From Ustulina deusta (lineage: Eukaryota > Ascomycota > Sordariomycetes > Xylariales > Xylariaceae), in NCBI GenBank assembly GCA_023159155.1, contig JAJNNX010000012.1, positions 682,001 through 746,000 on the forward strand: a stretch of 64,000 bases of DNA, read 5' to 3'. Each line of letters starts with the position of its first letter. Positions within the stretch are counted from its first letter, which is position 1. Below, one piece after another: positions 1 through 10,004 of the stretch. The notes under the pieces are model-generated. The model was given only the letters and a program-made list of their open reading frames with translations. It was not told the origin of the DNA and searched no databases. Made by a program: the position numbers and the translations under genes.

Positions 1-2686
1 ATCCATGACGGGGCCTTCTGCTACGGTGCCAGGGCGGGGGGTCCCGCCAGCCGCCGAGACGGAAGAGCAGAAGAAGAACCGGGCCGGATCGGGCGTCTGC
101 ACCCGGAGACATTGTTGGATCAGGTTGTGGACCGCTCTGATGTGCTGGTTCTCGAAGCTTTGGACGGGGATATTGAAGTTGACGGCCCAGGCGCTGTGGA
201 TGACCACCGTGAGGATGCGAGTCAACGCCGCGATGCGCGATGGGCTCAGCCCGAAGTCGGGACGGCTGAGGTCACAGGCTAATGGGACCACCTTGCTGCT
301 TTCTCCGGGCGAGAGCTTGATGCCGCGAGCTTCCAGGGAGCTGAAGACGCGATCCGAGGCCGCGGTGTCTGTAGGCGCGCGCACCATGGCCCACACAGAC
401 GAAACGTTGGCTCGCGATACCAATTGTGCGAGTAGGTGTGCGCCTAGTCCGCCGGTGACACCCGTCAATAGCTGACCGGTCAGACGTGTCAGCATCGGTA
501 GGATATTGGTAGACGTGGGAGGGGGTTCCTTACAACGACATCTTTGTCCGGCCGTGGAGCGTCTCCGCCGACGTGCGGCTCGAATGAAGAGTACGCGTCG
601 ACCAGTTCCTGCATCTTGCTAAGTTCATCCGTTGAAGACTCCTCTCCTAATCTCAACCTCTCGAGGTGGCGGGCAAGCGCTCGGATGTTTCCTGTCTCGT
701 ATAGGACATTCTGGCTTAGCCTAGGCCCGTTCCCCCCTAGATCGAGCTCCCTCTTGATCAGGTTCCACATCTGGATGCATTGCAAGCTGTCCACGCCCGA
801 GGCGAAGAATTCGTCCTCTGCCGACAGCTCGATGCCGAGCCGGTCCTTCAGTCCGCGCAGTAGGAAGTCTTCCAACGCTTGTCCCGAGACGGACAACGTG
901 CCTCCTTTCTCGTTTTCAAACTGCTCGTACGCTGATTCGATCTCCCGCTCGAACTGTCTGTACGTGGGGACACGGATGAAGGTTCCCTTGTCTGTCCGGG
1001 GAAAGGTAGTGTCGGCTGGCAGCACCACAACCAGCTCCTTAGGAATGCGGGAGAAGGTCTCAGCCCGAGAGTTTGCCGCCTCCACGGCCGGCCAGACAGC
1101 CTCGAGGAACTCCTCGTCTGACATGTGAGCTGCCTCATCAGCCCGGAAGATCAGCGCTCCGGGGTAACTTTTGCCCTCGCCAAAGACGACAGCCTCCTTT
1201 ACGCACATTTCCTGGCGGATGCGGCCTTCTATCGAGATTGGCAAGACCTTTTCGCCGTTGATGAGAGTGAACCGGTCGTCCAGCCTGCAGACGTACTTCC
1301 ATAGGCCCGGCTCGGTTGCGTGAGGCGCGAAGAGATCCCTAGTCCGGAAGGACCCCGGCGGGTCGTCCGAGTTGACTGTGCTCTTCGATTTCAACCCGTC
1401 GAGTGCAACACACTCGTACAGCCCAGGCGCGACCTCGTCCATAAGTACAAACGGCCGTGCGGGCGCCAGAAGGCGCAGGTAGTTCCAGTACCGGTCGCTT
1501 GGCGGTCGAGCCGAGTTCATCAGCCTGCCTGTCTCGGTGCTTCGCTCGGCGTCAGCGCTCGCTCGGTCGGTGTAATATACTACCCGGGGGGTGAGATGGA
1601 CTTACACTCCGTAGTTTGCAACCAGATTTACCCCTCGACTTACAAGCAGGTCCCCGAGGTCGTCGGGACAGCTGCTCCCGGCGAAGAGGACCACGTTGAC
1701 TTTTGCTAGAGCCCGTATCCCTGCGTCGGACTCGGCCAGGAGTTTCACGACATACGGCACACAATGGAAGAGCTCCGGTTTCACATGCTCTAGCATCTTT
1801 AGCAAACTCTGCCTTGTCAATGGAAGCAAATAGTTGGCGAGGTATATGGGTTTCCTCGAGTAGATGGACCGGAACACCTCGTAGAACCCATGGCTGTGGA
1901 ACAGGGGCGATGTGAGCAGAGATCGCATGTTCATGTTGAGGGCAAAGGAACCAATGCAGTTTCTGTGGGACAGCCATATGGGCTTCGGCAGCCCGGTAGA
2001 CCCCGATGAATGGAGGATGACGGCTATCTTCTTGCTCTCATACTCGGCATCGCAGAGGCGCACAAACGCCGGTGCATCTCTGCGGTAGTAGTCCGAGTGG
2101 GAAAGGATCGGAACCAGAGCGGGCTGTCTCTCCTTTGAAACTTCGGCCAAGGTGGCATGGAAGTTCGGCGTGGTGAGGATGGTGCTGCACCCGGTTAGCT
2201 CGATTAGGCGGTCGAGAGCCGGGCTCGCGAGCCTGGTCGAGATTAGGAAGACGGTGTAGCCCAGCCGGCTCAGGGCGATGATTGTGATGACCACATGCAA
2301 GCCCGACTGAGACAGAATTCCGACTACGGGCGGTCGAGAGAGAGAGGGATCCTGGGGTATGGGGGCAGAGCACGATCAGTAAGGCATAGTCATATGCGGG
2401 CATAGCCGCGCGGGTATCTGGTAAGGCTTACAACAGGCGGCAGGCCCAGCTGCTGTAGCTTGTCTGCTGCGGCGTTGACGTATTGGTCTACGGAGCGGGC
2501 GCTGTGTTCCTCGAAGTCGAGCAGTGAATGGTTTGGATATCCAATCAATGGAGAGTCTCCCATTTCAAATGCACGGCTCCTAATCAACTCGTCGAGTGTG
2601 AGGATAGGCTGGCTTGGGTCCACCAATGGCTGGGGGGCCTCCGCGGAGGCCCGTCCCTCGGGGGCGATGGTGAGTGTCGTAGGCAT
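1..2686 (-). CDS. NRPS-like adenylate-forming reductase (A-PCP-R), C-terminus beyond left edge
   Basis: The family activates a carboxylic acid as its adenylate, loads it on a phosphopantetheine arm and releases it by NAD(P)H reduction to an aldehyde or alcohol. I read exons 2432-2686, 1606-2351, 534-1539 and 1-471, with introns of 80, 66 and 62 nt. The adenylation core has SSGSTGLPKPI and, across the second intron, NYGVTETG. The carrier motif GVDSLQC gives the arm-bearing Ser at about residue 585. After the last intron a Rossmann reductase starts with LLTGVTGGLGAHLL, followed by SAWAVNFN and FFCSS, typical of thioester reductase domains. No condensation domain is present, so it is not a classical NRPS. 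About 826 residues are visible and the rest of the reductase lies outside the window. It is divergent from an MFS transporter. The substrate cannot be read from the sequence. Confidence 0.88.
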
Positions 2687-3591
2687 GATGACTCCCTGTT
2701 CCCGTCAACCAAGGAGGGTACGGTCCAATATCTGGTTCTGCGTGAACAATTTATGCCTCTCGTCTCGCCACTCGTGGGAGAACACTGTACGTGATCTAGG
2801 TATGAAGCACTAGCCCAGAATACTCTTCCCAGCGTCACCAATGAGGACGGGAATAAGCTGGACATAGGATCCGGGCGCATTTCCTCCGGATGGAGATGAG
2901 ATTTACCATCAACCAGAGTCGTTGGCAGTCTTACGCGGCTCCTGGCACCCACAGTTCACCCTAGTGCAACGTATCAGACCGTTGATATCGTGACAAGCGG
3001 CAGGTCGACTATAACCATATACATACAAATTAACAACCCCTCATTCGCCCTTCGATGACACCCTGGACAATCGGATGCAACGCAGCTAGTCTGGACAGGG
3101 TAGGCATCATAATAGCCCGAAAGCTTGTCACAGCGCGTGGCCCATTATGCCGGGCTCTTAGGCCATGGACAATAACGATCTGGGACATTGGCAAAGAACT
3201 AATTTGAATAACCTTAAGGCATGATCAACACGGTCTATCAAAATTATTATTAGCATTATCCACCAAACTTATCTAGCAACATGGTCTACAAGTTCTCCCG
3301 CTCACCTAGACGGCAAATAAGTCGGCAATCGATATCGACACCAGCTTGTTGCTTGCTACTCTTGTGCCAAGAGGGGGTCTTCGACTGCCCTGACACGTCG
3401 AAGGGCTCGTTTCCTGCTGCCGAGAGGTTCCCTCCCTACTCTCCGTCGGCGCACGTGTGCTCCAGATCGCTCGACCGTCACCTATAAAGACCCGGTTGAC
3501 TTCCCACCACCACGCTACCTTGGCGTACCCTAACAGTGCTCACCACCCGGACCCAACACAACCCCCCTATTGCCAAGCACAGAATACCGAT
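2687..3591. promoter_or_regulatory. Shared divergent promoter of the reductase and MFS genes
   Basis: This 905-bp gap lies between two start codons pointing apart. A TATAAA at 3483-3488 on the plus strand sits about 104 bp before the transporter ATG. No other gene is visible. A divergent layout is compatible with co-regulation but does not prove it. Confidence 0.45.
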
Positions 3592-5456
3592 ATGGCCTCC
3601 CCCCAAACGCTGCCAGCTGTTGGTTCGACGAAGGAAGGGGCAATTCTTGAGCACTATGACGACACCAGAGATGACCCAAAGAAGGAGAACGAGCAGCCAG
3701 ACAGGTTTGGGTCCTACGCCAAAGTTAACCCGAAAGAAATCGCCCTGGTGAAAAAACTGGACCTGTACATGCTGGTAACCCACCACGGCTTGTCTTGGAT
3801 GATAGAAGTTGACCAACTTGGCTAGCCCGTACTCTGGCTCATGTATTTCCTCAACTTTCTCGACCGCAATGCGATTGTCAATGGCAAGCTCAATCACATC
3901 GACACAGATCTCGGGCTGGTTGGCTCACAGTATAACACCTGTGTGAGCATCTTCTTCGTGGGGTAAGCCCTGTCAGCTTTTCGCAGGGTTCCCCTCATGC
4001 TAATGGTGGCGTTTCCCCGCAGCTACATTACCGGCCAGGTTCCGTCAAACATCCTTGTCACTCGGCTTAAGCCGTCTTGGTATCTGTCGGGGTGGATGCT
4101 GGCCTGGGCCATCGTGTCCACGCTCAACTGCCTTGTAAAGGACTATCACGGCCTACTTGCTGTTCGGTAGGGGTTTTGACGTCAATGAATAAACCATTCT
4201 CCCCCGCTCTTCTGTAGAAAAGCTCCAGGGATAATAATCACCGAAGGGATGACAACTGACGTTTTTTCAGGCTGGTGTTGGGAATCACCGAAGCCCCTTT
4301 CTACCCAGGGGCTATTTACCTTGTCAGTCTATTCTACACCCGCAAGGAGACGGCTACTAGGCTTGCCCTGTTCTACACTGGAAACCTTCTTTCCAGCACA
4401 TTCTCCGGGCTGATTGCAGCTGGCGTATTCACTGGCCTTGACGGAGTGCGCGGTCTGGTTAGTTCCCTGGAGTCTTTTCTATCCCCTTTTGGCAATTTTT
4501 GGCCCCAGTTGCTCCTGCATGCTCCCGAGACATTGGTCAAATTTTGCTCTTTATGGTAATTACTGACTCCAGTGGTTTTAAACAGGCCGGCTGGCGGTGG
4601 CTTTTCTTGATCCAGGGCGTGGTTACTGGTGAGCTTGGACTTTCGCGATCACGGGCGTCGCCATGCCGCTAATAATTTGCTAGTCGGAGTTGCCGTCGCA
4701 GGTTTTTTCATCCTTCCGGACACACCGCTCAAGACCCGTTGGCTCACTGAGGAGGAGCGCCAGCTGGCCCACGATCGCATTGCACGAGACACGACCGAGA
4801 AGCGCTACACTCCAGGCGGCACCTGGTCAGGTCTGTGGGATGCCGCGCGAGACTACCGAACCTGGGTCTTCGCTCTCCTGAACAACTTGCATCTCTCCGC
4901 CAATGGCTTTAAGAACTATCTACCCACGGCTGTCGCGTCGCTAGGCTTCAGCAGTACCATCTCGCTCGTGCTCACGAGCCCGCCCTACCTTGTCGCCACG
5001 TTCGCGTCTGTGGCAGTATCCTGGTCCTCCGGTCACCACAATGAACGGACATGGCACATCACTGCCTCGAAGACACTAGCCATCGTGGGCTTCGCAGTGG
5101 CGACGGCCACACACAACATCGGGGCGCGTTATTTTGCCATCATACTGTTCGTCGGCACCACCTACGGCGTCAACAACATCAACCTTGCATGGACCGCCGC
5201 CACGGTCGGACAGACAGACGAGAAGAAAGCAGCCGCCCTTGCGATCGTCAATACGCTCGGCAATCTATCTTTCGTCTACACTCCCTACCTATGGTCCGAC
5301 GATACCGCCCCCCTTTTCCGTCCCGCTTGCCTGGCTAGCATTGGATTTTCATTCGGGGTCATCGCCGCGGCCTGGCTTATGAAATGGATCTTGATCAGGA
5401 CCAACAGGAAGATCAGAGCACAGGATAGCGAGGCTATCAACTTCTACGCATACTAG
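3592..5456 (+). CDS. MFS transporter, allantoate permease (Dal5-like, anion:cation symporter) type
   Basis: Six exons (3592-3774, 3826-3962, 4023-4166, 4271-4457, 4586-4628, 4684-5456) give a protein of about 488 residues, normal for this family. The start is MASPQTLPAVG, giving a hydrophilic N-terminus before the first helix (LWLMYFLNFLDRN). The helix-2/3 and helix-4 regions read YITGQVPSNILVTRLKPSWY and LVLGITEAPFYPGAIY, hallmarks of the Dal5/Tna1/Liz1 group, which imports organic anions and vitamins at the plasma membrane. The C-terminal half has about six more hydrophobic helices. All joins keep frame. The substrate is unknown. Its place beside the adenylate-forming reductase suggests a linked role in taking up a precursor or moving a product, which is inference only. 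Confidence 0.9.
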
Positions 5457-6133
5457 TGGACATGGCGGGTTCCTCGGCCGCAATCAAAGCACCGGGGTAT
5501 GGTAGAGACATGTGAAGGATCCCGAGCACATCTTCTGCTTATGTACGTGGCAATCGTGTCTCATGAGGAGAAGGGGTTTCCGGCTATATTTATTGCAAGC
5601 TTGAATTACATCTCCGATATATGGCACTGGTGAAAAGCTCTAGAGGCGTCTGTGTCCCGGCTTTCTCGTCGCGTCGGTTTTTATAAGCATCGCCTGAGTA
5701 GGGCTGTTTAGAGGTTATAAAGGTGATTCAGGGTGGTGTGGGTATAAGGTGTTTATAGTGGTGGTAGTTGTTATGTGGAATGCCCGGAGGTTCCCCTAGC
5801 TAACCTGTATCTACATCACCGGAATTGCTACAGTGCTCACAGGCTCTTTGCAGCCAATACAACATCCATTACCCTTCCCTCTCGATCTTTTCTACCATGC
5901 CTTCTACACGGCTGACAATCTACTAGTGCGGGGTAATTCCGGCGCCCAAGGAAGTCTACCGCTTACTTAAGTAGGCTACAAGCCAGTTTCTCAACCAACG
6001 TCGTGCCGTGGAAAAAGCCCAGTTCCGCAAGATTCCTATCTACAAGAACACCTAATACCAGGTTGGCAATAGCTCGGGAAAGCCTGTCAATATGCCCTCC
6101 CAAGCACCTGTCGAGTGGTAGGATTGCTCATCC
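5457..6133. other. Gene-free spacer between MFS and ankyrin-deaminase genes
   Basis: It holds the 3' region of the transporter and the 5' region of the next gene. Reading frames are short and unrelated to known families. An in-frame TAG sits 12 nt before the next start codon, which supports that start unless an unseen upstream exon exists. Confidence 0.5.
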
Positions 6134-7537
6134 ATGTACGTCCGCTGTCCCGGATGCGACAAAATCCACAGGCATAGCTTCAACGGCAATTACGAAATCA
6201 AGCACCGACGCGCATCCCACTGCGATTCATTAAAATATCACTGCGGTACCTACGATATTCTGTTCCCCCTGCAATACGAAATTGATAAGGAGAGAGCTCT
6301 CTTCGTTGCTGCCGGATCGGACCCAACCAAATACTTTGCGGAGAAGAATGCCATTGTGTGGGCCCCTCCAAAGAGAAGCGACGTGCGCAGGTGGGAGGAA
6401 GCGACTGAGAAGTTCTACGCGGGCGAAGACAGAATCGAATTGGATGTAATCGACTCGGTTTTCACGGAAATGGCGACGGGAAATGTTGAATATGTGCGTG
6501 ATTACATCGAATCTTCCTCCGAATCCGATATCTTCCTCCACGGTATCGATGCATATGAAAGCAACGGTGGAATTGAAGGGGGGGACCTAGTAGGAACCGG
6601 CGATACCGCTCTACACTTGGCGGCTCGCGGGAGCCATCCAGAAATTAACCGAGTTCTTCTGCAGAAAGGAGCCGATCCAAATGTATTGAACTTTAAAGAC
6701 CAAACACCCTTGGCAGAAGCTGCTCTCTGGGGCCGATTGGAAAATATCAGAATCCTTCTCGAGAACGGCGCCGACAAAACCTTGGAATGCTCTCGCTCCG
6801 GGCAGTGTCTTCGAGCTATAGACTTCGCAAAGCCCACAGATGCTAATGACGAAGAACGCAATTATCGCTCCAGGCACTGGTATAAGGAGGACGCTTGTCA
6901 GAGAAAAATAGACAGGAGGGAGATTGCTCGATTGCTCAAAGACGACACGGAGACCCTAGACGCACAAAACCATGCCCTGAGTGGTTTTGCGTTTACCAAG
7001 ACACCCGGGCGAGAAACGTGGTTGACGCTCCTTGCCCACTTCGATGTCCCAAAGACGCAGAAGACCATTGCAGTCCTATATCGAGGAGACTGTTTTAACC
7101 CCATTGCCGCCATGAGCGGATGGGCGCACGAGGCGGATGATCGCGTGAACATCCAGATTGCCGGACGCGACTGGACAAGCGATGTTTTACGCCTTTGTAA
7201 AATCAGTAGACATGATCTGGTGTTGAACCACTACGATCAGGGCGTACCTGGACAGTACGACGCCTGCCACGCAGAGAAGCAGCTCATTGCATATTTCATC
7301 AACAAGCACTGTTTCTTACAGAGCGAGTTAGCCACTCATGCAGGCCCAGACGATGAATGCCATGAAGAAAGGTTATCGGAACTGCATTGCTGCGCGCCTC
7401 CCTTTGGGCTCAAAACGGCAACGATTATGGTGTCCCGCCCGGTCTGTGGCGGTTGCAAACCTTTTGTAAGGCACATCAACCGTTTGCTCGGTCTCAAGAT
7501 CAATGTGATATCGTCTTCTCCATGTTCAGCCAGTTAA
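6134..7537 (+). CDS. Zinc-finger/ankyrin protein with C-terminal nucleic-acid-deaminase-like domain
   Basis: A single 467-residue exon. Residues 1-40 have paired Cys/His (C5, C8, H12, H14, C30, C37), a probable zinc-ribbon. Around residues 155-220 there are two ankyrin repeats (GDTALHLAARGSHPEI and DQTPLAEAALWGRLENI, each ending in a GAD turn). The last ~180 residues carry a deaminase signature: CHAEKQL with H379 and E381, then PVCGGC with C438 and C441, the HxE...CxxC set that binds catalytic zinc in cytidine deaminase-fold enzymes. The closest family I can name is the fungal domain related to bacterial single-strand DNA deaminase toxin A (SsdA-like C-terminal domain). The family assignment is from memory of its architecture. 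No secretion signal is visible, so an intracellular role is likely. The target (DNA, RNA or a nucleotide) is unknown. Confidence 0.75.
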   Translation: MYVRCPGCDKIHRHSFNGNYEIKHRRASHCDSLKYHCGTYDILFPLQYEIDKERALFVAAGSDPTKYFAEKNAIVWAPPKRSDVRRWEEATEKFYAGEDRIELDVIDSVFTEMATGNVEYVRDYIESSSESDIFLHGIDAYESNGGIEGGDLVGTGDTALHLAARGSHPEINRVLLQKGADPNVLNFKDQTPLAEAALWGRLENIRILLENGADKTLECSRSGQCLRAIDFAKPTDANDEERNYRSRHWYKEDACQRKIDRREIARLLKDDTETLDAQNHALSGFAFTKTPGRETWLTLLAHFDVPKTQKTIAVLYRGDCFNPIAAMSGWAHEADDRVNIQIAGRDWTSDVLRLCKISRHDLVLNHYDQGVPGQYDACHAEKQLIAYFINKHCFLQSELATHAGPDDECHEERLSELHCCAPPFGLKTATIMVSRPVCGGCKPFVRHINRLLGLKINVISSSPCSAS

Positions 7538-7639
7538 TGGGGGTGGGAAGTGCAGACTCACAGCATATGTCTGTTGTCACGTGTGACGCCCGTATCTCAT
7601 TAACTCCATTTGAAAAAGTATCTGGAGTAACCCTTTAGA

Positions 7640-7890
7640 TCCGGAGAGCGTTATTTTTGAAGCTGGATGTGGTGCTACGGACTCCATCGCCTCCTGAATC
7701 CCCTCCTCTTGGGGCTTCTAAGACGCTATCTAACCCGCTTGGAGCCAGTTTACAATCTGAATCTATTAAAAGCCGAGTGGCTAGCCATCAGAATACCTCT
7801 CCAACATCTATCTATCAAGTAATTGATCAGCTTATAAGAGGCGCTCAAGGGATAATGCATGAAGTAACCCTCCTCAGGTATGTAAGTCTA
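7640..7890 (+). mobile_element. Relic of a pogo/Fot1-type (CENP-B/DDE) transposase C-terminal tail
   Basis: The frame from about 7657 reads LDVVLRTPSPPESPP, then SESIKSRVASHQNTSPTS and QLIRGAQGIMHE. These follow the usual order of the tail of fungal pogo-family transposases (TP-rich linker, HQNSSPT-like stretch, helix ending in MHxxxLL). The DDE core and DNA-binding part are absent, so this is a decayed fragment. It begins about 100 bp after the stop codon of the deaminase-like gene. Confidence 0.6.
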
Positions 7891-8245
7891 GGGTGGGCAC
7901 TGGCGTAGAATGCCCCACACAACCCTCGTAGCTGTGAATTTGCCGTCGAAGTCATACGAAACACCATCCAGGTCAGTCGGAGGCCATATCTTAATGCTTC
8001 GACCTTATTATTTTTGGCCGGAGGTTTTCTACATTACGCAGTATCGAAGCTGAAATGAAATGAAATAAATAACAAAAAAAAAATAGAAGATCAAGAGCAG
8101 AGACGGGACGGATACGGTTAGTTTTACCTAAATAGGCGTTAATCATGTACCTTGCAATTTTGATGCCTCTAATTGGCTGTGGATGAGTAAGGGGAACAGC
8201 CACAAACCAGCCACAGACCTCGCCCTGCATACAGACCTAACTCTA

Positions 8246-8354
8246 TCCCTTTAAGCCCCGATCCACCTCTGTGACTTAAAAGTGGATCATATTACGTAAG
8301 GAGCCCTGTTGTTCCACTTTTTAAGTCACGAAAGTGAATTGGGGCTTAAAGGGA
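8246..8354. mobile_element. 109-bp MITE-like foldback element
   Basis: The two ends are inverted copies of about 46 bp with few mismatches: TCCCTTTAAGCCCC at the left and GGGGCTTAAAGGGA at the right, with matching inner arms around GACTTAAAA and TTTTAAGTC. Both ends are flanked by TA, the target-site duplication expected of Tc1/mariner-type elements. There is no coding capacity. The whole unit can fold into one hairpin. Confidence 0.65.
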
Positions 8355-8521
8355 TAGGCCGACCTACCCACCTATAGAAGGCTGCAGCCCAACCTCCCCC
8401 CCCTTTCCACCCGGGAGCGAGCGACCGGCTAGTAAAGTTACATGAGTATATTAGTTTGTATGGCGAGGTCTGTATGGCTAGGTCAGTCAGTATGGCTAGG
8501 CCAATATATATATCTATTGCT

Positions 8522-9427
8522 AGAAGCCTGGACCATCAGCAGCTCCTCAATGAATGGACCACCGTCGATACCATGGCCGAGAGTGCGATAATATCCCTCT
8601 TCGGATCGCGCATCATTGACCTGAACCAGGGCTTCGTCGAGTGCTGGCACTCTTGTCCGGGGCTTCCCAAGTTCCTACAACAACGGTCGATCACCATCAA
8701 CCACCGGCCACATGAAATGACCAAGAAGAATATCGATTCGGCTTGGGAGTGCTTCGATTGGGCCGCGAACCCCGAGGACCTAGCTTAGGAACCGCACTTC
8801 GGTTCGCGACTCTCTCGCGAGACGGCCAGGTGGCTCAGGGACAGAGGGTTTTCTAACCAAGCCGCTGCGGGACATACCTTAGCGACGCTTTTGGGGTAGT
8901 TTGGGCGCTTCTAGGTTCCCCGTCCCCATTTGATAAGGGATCTAAGGGTGCTGACGGGTTTTTGATACGGGCTGAACGGAAATACCGTTCCCCTCACGGC
9001 CTGGGCCATGATCGAGTTGATCAAGGACCCAGAACTATTCCGGGCAGTGCGGGAGGAGGTCGCCACCTCCTGCTGAGTGGACCCCGAGACAGGCTCGCGC
9101 CGCGTCGACGCCTGGAAACTCGTCAACCTGCCGCTTATGCAGTCGCCGTATATCGAAGTAATGCGCATGCTCGTGTCGTACAGCGTGACGCGCCAGGTGA
9201 CGCAGCCCCTCGTCCAGGTGTGTTCGCACATTGAGCACTACGACGAGGGCGTCTGGGGCGTCGAGGGACATCCCGCGTCTGAGTTCTGGGCATATCGATA
9301 TGTCAAGCACGTTGAGGACCACCAACCGGAGGACAAAGTGAGCGCCGGGCAGCTGGAGGGGAAGAAGTGCACGAAAGCGGCAGTTCGCTATAGAGGGCCG
9401 ACCAAGCTCGTTTATCCCTTTCGCTAA
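8522..9427 (+). pseudogene. Cytochrome P450 pseudogene, lacking the heme-cysteine end
   Basis: Fragments in order match a fungal P450: EWTTVDTMAESAIISLFGSR and IIDLNQGFVE near 8548-8645, HEMTKKNIDSAWECFDW near 8713, EPHFGSRLSRETARWLRD near 8791, TVPLTAWAMIELIKDPELF (I-helix side) near 8983, a helix region DPETGSRR..KLVNLPLMQSPYIEVMR near 9080, and HPASEFWAYRYVKHVE near 9270. In-frame stops interrupt it at about 8786 (TAG before EPHF) and 9074 (TGA), with frame loss around 8890-8960. The sequence ends before any FxxGxxxC heme loop, so it cannot make an active enzyme. The 8786 stop fits a TGG to TAG transition. Confidence 0.75.
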
Positions 9428-10004
9428 GTAGTTTCCCATTTCGTTCCGCTTTCCGCCTCGGGTTTATTATACCACGTAGCTCCCAACCTACGCGTTTATT
9501 AGATAGGATAATCCGCGCTTAAGTTGTTTGGCTGATTAGATTCTGTCATCCTGGGGGGAGGGGGGGCGTGGTGTGGTGGCTAGCGCAGCGGCTGGAGATC
9601 TTGTTCGATCACTGGAACCGCCTGGTCCAAACGGGTGTGTGGACAATTGGCAACGAGGGCGTTCAAGGTGGCATAAAGGTCTTTAGGGACGCTGACTCAC
9701 ACCTGTCGAACGACTATTACATTAGACCAAGTTGGTAACAAATTATGGAAGGATATGGGGAATGTCCAGTCAACCCAGTCACCCCAGCGCGTACTGAGAT
9801 TGTATTATTATGTGCAGCGATATGTCATCGAAACCTATGCTACTTAGCTGTCAAGGCCTCGGCTATCGCCCATACATTAACACATGCTCTACCCGAGGTT
9901 TCCTAGGATAACTGAGTTGTCGCACTTAGCCATCGCGGCAACTCCTGCGTTTCGCGGCCGGCCTCCAACCCTTTCGAAAATCCTGTTACTCTACTTGTCC
10001 ATGT
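9428..10004. other. Gene-free spacer
   Basis: I see no conserved frame or RNA gene. Beyond the P450 relic, no trace of the missing heme-binding segment is visible. Confidence 0.4.

Noticed and set aside
9566..9616. tRNA-like words (TGGCTAGCGCAGCGG, GTTCGATC)
   Set aside because: No cloverleaf can be drawn; acceptor and anticodon arms are absent and the boxes are too close.
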